64,000 bases of DNA from Rhodamnia argentea. Lineage: Eukaryota; Streptophyta; Magnoliopsida; Myrtales; Myrtaceae. Every line of letters starts with the position of its first letter. Position 1 is the first letter of the stretch. The position numbers and the translations under genes are program-made. This document shows, one piece after another, positions 1 through 9,480 of the stretch. The notes under the pieces were generated by a model. The model worked only from the letters and a program-made list of their open reading frames with translations, was not told the origin of the DNA and did no database searches. Location: NCBI RefSeq assembly GCF_020921035.1, contig NC_063160.1, positions 19,565,595 to 19,629,594 of the forward strand, given 5' to 3'.

Positions 1-311
1 TTAGCATGTTAAAAATGTGCATGGGATACAGTCAGAGCACACGCTTCAGCTGTATAGAAGAAGCTCTATTCTTTCTCAATGGCCACTCATACTCAACTGA
101 TCAGTGTTAGACTATTATTGGTACTATAACTTTTTGGGTGTGTGCGTGCGTGTGTGTGTCTGCGCAGAGCCTCCTGCAGAATGGAATAAATCTCAAGTTA
201 GATCCGTAAGTACATGCACTTTGGGAAAACATTGCACATAAGCGTTTAAAGATAAAAAATCTCTGACCACACAAATTGACCATTACACGATAGAGATAGC
301 TCTAATTCTTT
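1..311. other. No gene assigned at left edge
   Basis: No complete gene is visible. A GT-rich tract near 135-160 is followed by an AG at 166-167, a short open stretch and a GTAAGT at about 207. This could be a small plus-strand exon of about 40 bases, but the same segment also reads as an acceptor on the minus strand. No protein match is recognised, so no exon is called. Confidence 0.3.
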
Positions 312-382
312 GGGCATTTTAGATAGAGGAATGATTCTCCTTCCAGGTGCGAGAGGTCCCAATTTCGATTCTGGAATGCCCC
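312..382 (+). pseudogene. tRNA-Pro-derived pseudogene, copy 1
   Basis: The sequence is 71 bases long. The 7-bp acceptor stem GGGCATT/AATGCCC is perfect, and the plant tRNA-Pro 3' anticodon arm (gcgagaggtcc) is present. The anticodon loop is altered: the position of UGG or CGG now reads CAG, U33 has become C, and the 5' anticodon strand no longer pairs well. It is probably non-functional as a tRNA-Pro. Confidence 0.65.
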
Positions 383-803
383 ATTCTCTTTTCTCTTCCT
401 TCTTCTCATCTCATTCTGTAAACACATACTTCTGCCTTAACTCGGCAAGACCACTTGATGCAAGCAAAGAAACAAACCTTTGTGTCTTTGATAAATAACA
501 AAGGAACATATTCACATACATAAACAGAAAACAAAGACCATAACAGCAACTGCTTGCAAGCTGATTCCTCTATGAATGTACTTGTTAATATCAATACGTA
601 GTAGATGATAGGTGTCTGTGCAACTAATTTATCTCCAATTACCGTTATTTCTTGCCAAAACTTTCCCAGAAGAATATTTAACTTGTAGATTACATCTAAG
701 AATTATGGGCTTGAATAAGGGCGCATCATTTAGGAACCTAGGCACGAATAACGTCTGACCATACAAGATCACTCCAACTGAACAGAAATGAGTCTCACCA
801 TCA

Positions 804-876
804 TGACATTTGTCTACTTGTATGGTTCTTGCTTTGGGTGTGAGAGGTCCTTAGAGTACGATTCTAGGAATGCCCC
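804..876 (+). pseudogene. tRNA-Pro(UGG)-like pseudogene, copy 2
   Basis: The anticodon arm (ttgctttgggtgtgag) keeps the UGG anticodon with wobble pairs in its stem. The acceptor stem has a mismatch (TGACATT/AATGCCC), and the T loop appears two bases too long. It looks like the best-preserved anticodon of the array but is probably inactive. Confidence 0.6.
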
Positions 877-1244
877 AGCCTTTTATACCATGACTTATTG
901 GGTCAATACATACTTCTACACAATGCAGAATAGGATAACGGAACAAATGAATTAAAAACAAATGGAACATAGAGAAAGCATGCACGGACAAATGCTTGCA
1001 ACCTCTACCTTTTCTTTTAAAGTAGTTCTTATTAGAAGCATTTAGTGGTACAGAACGCAAAATGATTCTGATCGACCACTAATTTACTCTTATTTTCTTG
1101 CTTGAACCCTCCTTGAAGGCATAACAAATAAGCTATAGATTGGATCCAGAGAAACACGGGCTTAGGAAGAGGGCATCAATGGGCAAGAATAAACAATAAT
1201 CAAGCACGCTAACTACATCTTGACAGAATTAAGTCTCATAAACA

Positions 1245-1316
1245 CATCATTTGGTCCAGTTGTATGATTCTCGCTTCGGATGCGAGAGGTCCAGAGTTCG
1301 ATTTTCAGAATCCCCC
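1245..1316 (+). pseudogene. tRNA-Pro(CGG)-like pseudogene, copy 3
   Basis: Internal box A (ttggtccagttgtatgattc) and a canonical anticodon stem tctcgc..gcgaga surround a CGG anticodon. The T arm retains gagttcgatt. The 5' acceptor strand (CACATT type) does not pair with the 3' strand (AATCCCC), so the acceptor stem is broken. Confidence 0.6.
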
Positions 1317-1650
1317 ATCTTCTTTTATTTATTTTGCCCAATGTGTAAGTTAGTGGGCTAAACATCATGAAGTAACCAGAAACTGAACATCCAGATTTAT
1401 GGGGGCTACAAAAGTTCAACTATTTTTGGGAAAATGCTATCAAAAAATTTCAGCAAAGCTCAACTTCTAAGAATATACAATTGATCCACGGTTTAAGTTA
1501 CTGGTAGATTATTGCACACACTGTAGTTCCTCAATGAATGATCGTACAAGATCTTGAAGAGATGTAAACTTTTAACTACGTCATACAGGCACTTAAAAAT
1601 TGAGCATGCAAAAGTCAAGGAGATGCTTTCATATCATCAGCGACAAATCT

Positions 1651-1718
1651 GGGAATTTGTCTAGTGGCATGATTCTTGTTTTGGTGTGATATGTCATGCT
1701 GTTCTCTCAGAACGCCCC
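1651..1718 (+). pseudogene. tRNA-Pro-like pseudogene, copy 4
   Basis: The 68-base copy has a good D arm (tgtctagtggcatgattc) and a 3' end of aacgcccc. Bases are missing from the anticodon and variable regions, so the TGG anticodon sits in a disturbed stem and the T arm is degenerate. Confidence 0.6.
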
Positions 1719-2004
1719 CATCTATGTTTATGCTACCCTTCAATGCATCAAGAGAATAGAAAAGGCTTATCACATTTCAGCATATGCAGATACTTTTCGG
1801 GCTAGGACCTGAAGTAATGATGAGAAAAGAAACCCACAGAAGAAATTTTTGTGCATGTAATTAAGTAGAATTGCCTCAAGAATTGAATATTCCTTGTTCT
1901 TGTACACTGTCAGCCAAAAGGAGCTGCACTTGAAAATTAGGGAAACATTGCAGCCTAAGGATTGAGAATGGTATGGTAACTAAGTAAGAGGAGGCTAATC
2001 AATT

Positions 2005-2076
2005 GACCATTTGGTCTAGCAGAATAACAGCTAACTCGGGCTGTGACATGTCCAAGTTCTATTCTGAGAATGTCAT
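2005..2076 (+). pseudogene. tRNA-Pro-like pseudogene, copy 5
   Basis: The first 18 bases (gaccatttggtctagcag) match the tRNA-Pro 5' half. The rest is degenerate: the anticodon arm around actcgggctg is unpaired and the acceptor stem is poor. It is the most decayed member of the array. Confidence 0.5.
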
Positions 2077-2489
2077 CTACTTTGAGTTCTCATCCCCTCA
2101 ATACCATGAACACTCAATATTGACATGTAGGCAACTTAACAACCCCAGCTAAATTTCGATGGTTTCATAATGCTCAATGATCGATATATAGGAACAAAGG
2201 AACTATCTAGCATAGGTAGACGAACAGGTACCAGAAATAAATACCAAACAACAAGAAACTTCACCAGTATTCTCATGACCCTCGAAGTCAACAATCAAAT
2301 CAACCATGTCTGATATCAACCATATCTGATATCACGTTTAGGAAAGTTCACATTGTAGAAAAGGCAGAACAACACACTAGCCTTCCATGAAATTTAGACA
2401 AAAAAGAATCGAACAAATTTCGCAACTGGACCGATGACACCAAATAAGTAAAGATAAACTCAACCAAGATAGCAATTCCCTGAACCACC

Positions 2490-2725
2490 CCTTACCAGAT
2501 AACCCCAAGGCCTCGCTTCTTCGTTGCCGCCGTTGACCACCGAATGATGGAACCCCATGACTCCATTTCGGAATTGGAAATTGCTGATCGTAGAAGAAAC
2601 AAAAATCCCAAGTAAATGCAACGAAACAAGAACTGCGGAAGAAAATTCCGCATTGAAGATCATAGAAGAATGCAACTCTTTACCTTCTCAACGGCCAAAA
2701 CAACGCACCCATTTTCTTCTGACAC
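2490..2725 (-). other. Possible 5' exons of a minus-strand gene
   Basis: On the minus strand an ATG near 2724 opens a short exon (MGALFWPLR) ending in AGAAG|GTAAAG near 2686. About 90 bases on, an acceptor TACGATCAG at about 2591 starts a second exon that closes at CTG|GTAAGG near 2497. The two join in frame. The second exon also has its own ATG (MESWGSIIRW...). No family is recognised and no further exons were found towards the left edge, so this may be a 5' leader region or chance. Confidence 0.25.
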
Positions 2726-3059
2726 TGCGCTCGCACACAAGAATGCATCAAAGAAACAGAACTAAAAAAATTAGGAACTTCAACATCAGCGCAAAAAGAC
2801 AAGAGGAAACGTAAAAATGCGGAGCTCCTCAATTCGATTGTCCGTCCAACTTCAGCATCCGCATTTACAGGAATCAAAAGGAAAAACCCAATAGATAGTT
2901 GGGTTCCAAGAAAGCAGGAGAAAGAATTGAGCAAAGAAAGCGACAATTTTGCATGAATTTTAGGGTGTGGCACGACATTGCACAAGCATGGCTTCGTCGG
3001 AAATGGCCGTTTTTGCGCTTCTCTCTGTCTCTCTTCTTTCTTCTTCTTTGTCTGCAATG

Positions 3060-3974
3060 CGAATTATTGAATTTTGAGCGTGTGGACGGAGCGACTCGGA
3101 TTCCCGCTAAAAATTAACGAAGAAACATCGATATCATCTTCCTTCGTATATAATATTTTCCATTCGAGGGTTTGGAACCGTCATCAAGAATGTCTTAACG
3201 GTTCCCGATCAATCCTAAAGGCCGACATTGATTCTTTTCTGACCTGCCGAAGACTCCGAGGGAATAAAGGCATGTATTTTACCTTAAACATCCTCTCTAC
3301 ATGAAAGGGTTGGTAGGATTATTAGCTCACGGAAGACAATAGAATAATTGCAACTATAACAGGTCAAATGGGTGGATCCGGTTAAAAATGACCTGACCCA
3401 ATTTGATTCATTTAACTCGTTTGATCTATTGTCGTACAATACGACTCAACTCGACCCATATTATTAAAAGACTTTTATGTTTAACGCATTTTAGGAATAT
3501 CCATACTCAATTTGAGGTGAGAACCTCGAGTGAGCGGATACGAGATCAAGTGAGGATAATATAAAATGAATACAGAGTCATAGAGGTGGTTTGGGTGTAA
3601 ATTATAAACTCGTTTAACACCCTCCCATGTTATATTGGGATTTATTATTCTGAACACGTTATGACGAGATTAAGTATAACATGAATAACTAATACTCAAT
3701 AACAAGAAAATCTTTTTAAATGAGTAAAACTTTGATCTCGTGAAAGTTATCCTCACCAACACATATATGAAACAAGCAACGTGCAAGATAAATTCATTCA
3801 TACTCAAAACATGAGATCATTTGCATTGACCAAAGTATGGAATTAAACGTGTTTGGAATAAGTTATGCTCGCCAAAGCCACACATACCAATTCATCCTTC
3901 TTCCGACATAAGTTTTGTTTGGTATTGCTGTAATTTTGTCTCGGCAACACTCTTCTAAAACTAAGGTATAAATA
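3060..3974. other. AT-rich intergenic DNA with a transposon end fragment
   Basis: No gene is seen. The stretch beginning near 3360 (ggtcaaatgggtggatccgg) resembles the left end of the transposon family present at 3975-4505 and 4581-5862, so it is probably a broken third member. The rest is AT-rich and unremarkable. Confidence 0.4.
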
Positions 3975-4505
3975 AGGTATCCAATGGGTGAGTCGGGTCA
4001 GATTTGGATGGGATCGGTCCAACCCATATTAGCCCGCATAACTCTTTTTTATTCAAAAATGTTATTATTAAAAAATCTTTTAAATTCTTTTAAAAAATCT
4101 TTTTTATTTTATTTTGCTTTTCTTTTTTCTTTCATTTTTCTCCAAGCGATCGACGGGGGAGGGCAGTGGTGACTAGCAATCGGCGGGTGGCGTAACGGTT
4201 TTTATATATTTTAATTTTGTTAGACCAAAACAATAATTTTTTTCTTTTACTTATAAAAATAAAAAATATAAACTAATCAAGTTAAGCTTTTGATAATGAG
4301 GCCCATTTATAATTTGTGGAAGTTGCAAGCCACACCCATGGGTCGAAAATGAGTTTTATATATATATATATATATGACCCATCATATTTAGTTTCAACTT
4401 TTTTGAACTCATTTTTAGTATACCCTCTAAAAACTAACAACTTATATATAATCCATTTACATAAAATATAGGTCAAAAATGGGGTCATGACTCATATTGA
4501 CAGCT
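3975..4505. mobile_element. Non-autonomous DNA transposon, small relative of the 4.6 kb element
   Basis: The left end (aggtatccaatgggtgagtc) and right end (cccatattgaca type, seen as actcatattgacagct) are degenerate versions of the inverted ends at 4581 and 5862. The internal segment cttttacttataaaaa...gtcgaaaatgag is shared with 5630-5735. It contains an (AT)n tract at about 4357-4374. No coding capacity is seen. Confidence 0.5.
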
Positions 4506-4580
4506 CTAAATGTGAAGTGGTGCATAATTTTAAGTTGCAACACTTCAAAGATAGAGTGGAGTAGCTTCTTCACAGCTGAG

Positions 4581-5862
4581 AGGTGTCAAACGGGTGGATC
4601 GAGTTTGGGTTGAGTCGAATATCGTCCGATCCATATTAATCCATTTTTCCGTTTTGACTCATTTTAATACAGTATAAATTTAACGACTCATATCCAATTC
4701 ATACCCGATCTGACTCCTATATTTAACCAAATCATAGATTTTTTTTTCGTAATGATATTGCTAAAACACTTGTACAAAATTGAATTTTTTTTAAATTTTT
4801 CCAGAAAAATTTAAACTTTTTATTTAAAATTTTATAAAAATATTTGTTTATAACCCACCAGCCCCCGGCTGCCTGCTGCCGCCGCATGCCACTGCCCACC
4901 GCCGCCGGAGGTGGACAGTCGAACGCGATGCGTGGCAGTGTGAGGGGGGCTGGCGATGGGCAATCCAGCGGCGATGATGATCACTCACGTGTTGCACAAC
5001 AAGCAGGAGTTCCCGTTTGTGCGGGGGATGGAAGACCTGATGGTGCTGTCGCTAGGGACGGGCCAGCCCTTGGAGGTGAGCGACAAGTACGACCAGGTCA
5101 AGGCCTGGAAGGCCCGGGTCTGGGGCAGTCCCGTGGCCCGAATATCAGCGACGTGTCGGCGGACCTGGCCGACCACGCGGTGGCCATAGCATTCAGCCAG
5201 TGCAGGAGCGGCAGCAATTGCGTGCGGATTCAGGTACGTCGTCCTCCGCCATCCCCCTCGAGATTCTTTTCTTTTTTCTTTCTTTCCTTTTTTTCTTTTC
5301 ACCGGGGGTTGGCGTTCATTCCGCGTCGTTAAGGGCTTTTGGCGGCGGGCGTATTGCTTCGGATGGGGGTTTCTTTTGCTGTTTCTGATGCACTAGACAG
5401 TGTTAGCCAGGCTGGTGTGGGGATGGTGATGCAGGGGGGACTTTTTGCCTTCTGCTTGCTTTGATTATTCACACTACTCACACGGCCGCAGTTGGATTTT
5501 GGAGCTGGAAGTGGCCAACCAGGCGATGGCAGGTGATGGTCGGCGGTAGCAGCGGGCGGTGGCGGGTGGCCGATTGCCAGCGGCGGCTTTTCAAAAATGA
5601 TTTTTCATTTTTTAGTTTTATTCTTTTTCTTTCTTTTACTTATAAAAAAAATAAACAAATATAATTAAGGCTCATTTACAAGTCATGTTTGGGAAGCTGC
5701 AGGTCACAGGCCAAATATGAGTCGAAAATGGATTGAATTAAAATCCGTATTTGAATAGGCTTTTCAAGCCTAAACTCATATTTGACTCATTTTTTAATCG
5801 ATTGGACCCGTCATATGTGACCAAAATAAATAAAAGTAGGTCAAAGACCCATATTGACACCT
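4581..5862. mobile_element. Non-autonomous DNA transposon carrying a captured patatin-like exon
   Basis: The element is bounded by short inverted ends AGGTGTCAA and TTGACACCT and has subterminal GGGT/GACCC-rich sequence typical of hAT-like or similar MITE families. About 1.28 kb long, it shares ends and internal AT-rich sequence with the 0.53 kb relative next to it. The extra length is a GC-rich insert at about 4845-5250 derived from a host phospholipase gene. No clear target-site duplication was found, so the superfamily is open. Confidence 0.6.
4911..5233 (+). pseudogene. Captured patatin-like phospholipase exon fragment
   Basis: Translation gives VDSRTRCVAV, a stop, then GGLAMGNP and MITHVLHNKQEFPFVRG, followed by LVLSLGTGQ-type residues (here LMVLSLGTGQPLEV). 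This is the C-terminal half of a plant patatin-like acyl hydrolase, closest by eye to the pPLA-III group. In intact relatives VDGGLAMGNP carries the catalytic Asp; here that codon is TGA at 4941-4943. A one-base loss near 5145 shifts the frame, after which ADLADHAVAIAFSQCRSG continues in another frame. An intact-looking splice donor follows at 5234 (cag|gtacgt), so exon plus intron start were copied from genomic DNA. It is non-coding now. Confidence 0.8.
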
Positions 5863-5914
5863 ATATATAGTTACAAGCCCTTGCAGTTAGGAGGACTTCA
5901 ACATAAATAACAAG

Positions 5915-6632
5915 AAAATTATAAAAAAAACATTTCTAAACTTATTGCATTTGTGCTAATTCAATCATAAATTTTTCAATTTGTCCAATTTAGTTCTAAA
6001 CCTTTCAGTAGTGGCGATTTAGTCTTAAACCTTTTAATAATTTGCCAATTTAATCCATTTAACTAATTTTGCCGGAAATTGATGACATAGTGGTCTAGTC
6101 AACACTAGTCATTCTATTTGGCACAGTCGACATTGACATGCACAATTATTATATTTTTTTTGTTTTATCTTTTTTATGTTCATTTTTATTTTTGGACCTT
6201 GGGCCGGGAAAGGCCAGTGATCATCGCTTGCCATGGGTGAGACGATTCTCACTTACATTTAGCAAGGTTCGCAACGTACTCGCACTAGATCATGTATGGG
6301 TCGACTAAGGACCTTGCCTGCCCAAAATTGAAAAAAAAAAAGAAAAGGAGAAAAATAATAAAAAAAATTAGAATAATGAAAAAAATTGTATATATCAATG
6401 ATTTTTGAGAAAAATTGATCAGATTGACTAAATTGATAAATCGTCAAAAGGTTTAGCACTAAATTGACAATTCGTCAAATGCTTAGTACTAAATTAGCAC
6501 AATTAATAAGCTTATGACTAAATTGATAAATTATCAAAAAATTTAGTACAAAATTGACCATATTGAAAGGTTTATAATTGAATTGGCATAAATGCAAAAT
6601 GCTTTAAAAGCATTTGGTAATTTCTTCAAAAG
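5915..6632. mobile_element. MITE-like inverted-repeat element
   Basis: The two ends are inverted copies: gcatttgtgctaattcaat on the left matches the reverse complement of attgaattggcataaatgc on the right. Internal strings of the type aaattgacaa / taaacctttcaa repeat. A relative with similar strings lies at about 45208-45460 and a more diverged one at about 16340-16560. No coding capacity is seen. Confidence 0.65.
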
Positions 6633-7020
6633 GTGGTGATGCTTCTTTTAACAAACAATACCCCGGATCAAACAAGCTCAAAAGTAAATCTCTCGACAAT
6701 TCCACAATTATTAAGACCTCAAATTTTGGTAAGTCTAATTGACCTGAAGAAGAAATCTCCGATCACCCCCCTTCTCCCCTCCTCTTCTCTCTCTTTCACT
6801 CTACCCCCCAAACCCCGGCCGCCATTAATATTTTGGCTCCGACTAGCATGACAGTATGACAATACTATCATTATTTCTGACTCTACGATTTTCTAATTAA
6901 TAAGCGTTTTATGCAAAATACGGGATGATGGTGTGTGAATTTACGGTTAGAAATAAGCGACGATCTTGTCAGACTGTCAAAAAAAATATTTTCCTAACAT
7001 TTTTCGAGGGAGAGGGAGGG
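6633..7020. other. Intergenic DNA, nothing recognised
   Basis: AT-rich sequence with pyrimidine-rich patches around 6760-6830. No gene or repeat family is recognised. Confidence 0.4.

Positions 7021-7021
<1 letters not shown>

Positions 7022-7083
<62 letters not shown>
7022..7083. repeat. (CT)n microsatellite
   Basis: About 30 uninterrupted CT dinucleotides lie between a GGGAGGGA block and a T-rich tract. Confidence 0.95.
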
Positions 7084-7085
<2 letters not shown>

Positions 7086-7429
7086 TTTTCTTAAGTTATT
7101 TTGATCTTCTTTTTCCTTTTTTCTTGCTTTCCTCCTATTTGAGAGCTTTACTCTTCCTATTTAGTCTAGATCCGAAAGTATTTTTCTCTCGGTTTTAAGA
7201 GATTTCTATCCCGATTTAGTTTAGATTTAAAATTTTCTGCGGGTATGTTTTTGGGATTTCGCTCTTCTCGACTTTCGTTGGTGAACAAGTTCGGTTTCGA
7301 GGGAGATTGGAGGAGGTTCGTGAAGGTTTCGCTCTACAAGTATCAAATCTATGCTTGTTCAATCTTTTTACTCTGCTTGGAAATGGTATTGAGGACAACA
7401 AACTTAGGAGTGCACCGACAAAAGGCAAA

Positions 7430-7694
7430 GTTGTAGCAATAGATGGAGTTCTCAATGTGTGTTTATTATTAATACGGATTCGGTGATTGACTACCGATTA
7501 TGGTGTGAAAAAGTCATATATGTGCGTGTAACCCATAATCTTGTTTAGATAATTTCTCTTGTTATTTGGAGTTTATTTTGTTTTGAAGTTATCTGCGATG
7601 TATTTTAGTTTGTAGTTAAACTGAGATATTTGTCTTTTGTATCCGAGAAAGTGAATAAAATGAAATGTTATTTCTGAAAAAAAGAAAAAAAAGA
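7430..7694 (+). mobile_element. Possible retroposed 3' end with poly(A)
   Basis: A non-coding T/G-rich stretch ends in gtgaataaaatgaaatg followed by an A-rich tail at about 7677-7693. That layout (AATAAA then an A tract) resembles the 3' end of a plant LINE or a retroposed transcript. No coding domain is visible upstream and no target-site duplication was identified, so this is tentative. Confidence 0.3.
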
Positions 7695-8114
7695 GAGGCC
7701 CGAAGCCCACATTTTATATGTCTTCCATTTAAGCTCCGAGGAATCTTGAAAGTGGTTTTAAATGCAAAGATGCACACGCAAAGCAAAGGTGCTCCTCCGC
7801 TCGACACGACAGAGAAAGGAAACATCCTGGAAACAGCAGCACCACCAGCAGCCACATTTATCCTTCGTCTTCTCTGTGTCATAAGCAAGCGCGCGCGCAC
7901 AACATCAATATTGCCCATCACGTCACAACGTTCTCACTTCCCCTTGCAGTAGGGAGCGTCTCTCGGTCGTCGTGTTGCGTGCATTATCACCTCTTCTGAA
8001 ATCGCCATGGATATCGTCGGCTGAAGCTCTACGCTTGCTACGTACGAGCATTCTCATTCTTGAAGCGAGCCCCCTGCATAACTGGTTGTTCATTTTGACT
8101 CTTCTTCTCTTCTT

Positions 8115-8119
<5 letters not shown>

Positions 8120-8151
<32 letters not shown>
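8120..8151. repeat. (CT)n microsatellite
   Basis: A run of about 14 CT dinucleotides just upstream of the small ORF at 8240. Such pyrimidine tracts are frequent in plant 5' leaders. Confidence 0.85.
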
Positions 8152-8153
<2 letters not shown>

Positions 8154-8239
8154 TTTGCATGTACTGTGCGTCCGCGGAGGCGCAAAGAGACGACAAGCGT
8201 GAAGGCGAAGAACACAGAGATAGAGAGAGAGAAAGAGAT

Positions 8240-8404
8240 ATGGGTATACTGGTGTCTATCTTCAATGGGGCTCGTCTGTTCGTGTCGACCCTGTGGGATC
8301 TTCAGGAAATGCGTTTCTCCAACATCTTCGACGACGTCAGCTTCGCCGCAGCTTCCATTATCATGGCGGCTGTCTCTTGCTTTCTAGCTGCCAGGCGACT
8401 CTGA
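8240..8404 (+). CDS. Possible small protein of 54 residues
   Basis: The ATG lies in a purine-rich leader after a CT tract. The product begins MGILVSIFNGARLFV and ends FLAARRL. A segment of about 16 small and hydrophobic residues near the C-terminus (FAAASIIMAAVSCFL) could be a single membrane span followed by a short basic tail. No family is recognised. The leader-like upstream sequence and amphipathic composition make it more credible than a random ORF, but there is no homology evidence and it may be noise. Confidence 0.3.
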   Translation: MGILVSIFNGARLFVSTLWDLQEMRFSNIFDDVSFAAASIIMAAVSCFLAARRL

Positions 8405-8509
8405 AGAGAAGAAAGGTCCTGCTTTGCTCTGCTCTGCTCTGTTCTCTCTCTCGCCCTCACCACTGTATTAGATGTACTTCGAGGTAGAGGAAGATTCGTA
8501 TATATCATT

Positions 8510-9480
8510 GTACAATTAACTTGCTAATGATAAAGTTGTTATTTCGAGGAGGAGATCCTCTAATCGGATGGAATGTGTCAAAGAACGCACCTTTCAAAGT
8601 AGTTATTAAGTAACCAATCCTCGTAATCAATACTAGTAAACCGAAAATCTCTTTATTAAAGTATGTTTTTCCTTTTGGCCGATGTGAAGGGATTTTAACT
8701 GTTGCCATTGGGGCACCTTCACATGCTAGTGCTTCACTTCATGTAGCTCTTTATTAAAGAGCAGACGGTAGTCGAAGTTTTCTGGGCCACCATCATTAAT
8801 GGCTTAAAATGTGCATGCACACCATGTGTGCTTCACTTACTTTTCCATCGCCATGTTAGTTTTTTCTCAGTAATTTCTACCTCTTCATGTCAATTCGCAC
8901 GATCAATTCAATGCCATGAAGCTCGCACCAGCGAGGGGAACAAAAGGGAAACATGAAAGAAAAAGATGGAAAAGCCATTATATTCGACACGGCGGTTCTC
9001 TTAGTGTCTCGAAGAAGACGAAAAACATCACAGTATCTTTTCGGAGCGCATGTCTTTGAAAGTTTCAAGTAAAGAAAGGCGATTTCTTTCGGCCGATAAG
9101 AACGAGCGATGTTGTGGATACAAAGATGGATTTACAAGATTGATCAGCCGATCGAGAAATTTGAAATGAGGGGGTTGTTTGACAAAAGGGTCAATCGTGT
9201 TTCACTTCGAAACTTAGTTCTGTGAGTCAAATTTTGTATATTTAGCTTTAACAATGGAGGATTTACAATGTTGTGCAAGTTTTTGCAGAGTGACAGAAAA
9301 TATTCCCCATATTAGTTGGTCAGTTTCCTATCCGTTCCAACTTTTATACACCATTTATTTAGATATTTCATCGATTTCATTAAGCCGAAAAATAATTTCA
9401 ACGTCGGCTTTGATCTCTAAAATTTCTCAATCAAATTTTCACTGCCGGAATTAATCAGATTACGCCAACCAAAGAAGCAT
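8510..9480. other. Intergenic DNA between small ORF and xylanase
   Basis: No gene is recognised. The right part lies just downstream of the minus-strand xylanase stop codon and would include its 3' UTR. Confidence 0.4.

Larger units (their letters stand above)
312..2076 (+). repeat. Diverged tandem array of tRNA-Pro-bearing units
   Basis: Five tRNA-Pro-like sequences on the same strand are spaced about 490, 440, 405 and 355 bases apart. Similarity extends beyond the tRNAs. The roughly 120 bases before copies 2 and 3 share words such as gggctt..gagggc.catcaa and gagtctca, and short pyrimidine-rich stretches follow several copies. This is best read as tandem duplication of a unit of about 400-450 bases containing a tRNA-Pro gene, followed by decay. 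The alignment was made by eye and similarity outside the tRNAs is weak for copies 4 and 5. Confidence 0.6.

Noticed and set aside
168-212. Possible small plus-strand exon with AG acceptor and GTAAGT donor
   Set aside because: The same bases give a plausible acceptor on the other strand, there is no protein match, and no neighbouring exons were found.
2680-3057. 125-residue minus-strand open frame
   Set aside because: Low-complexity, Lys/Ser/Leu-rich translation without a recognisable domain; more likely a 5' leader or chance.
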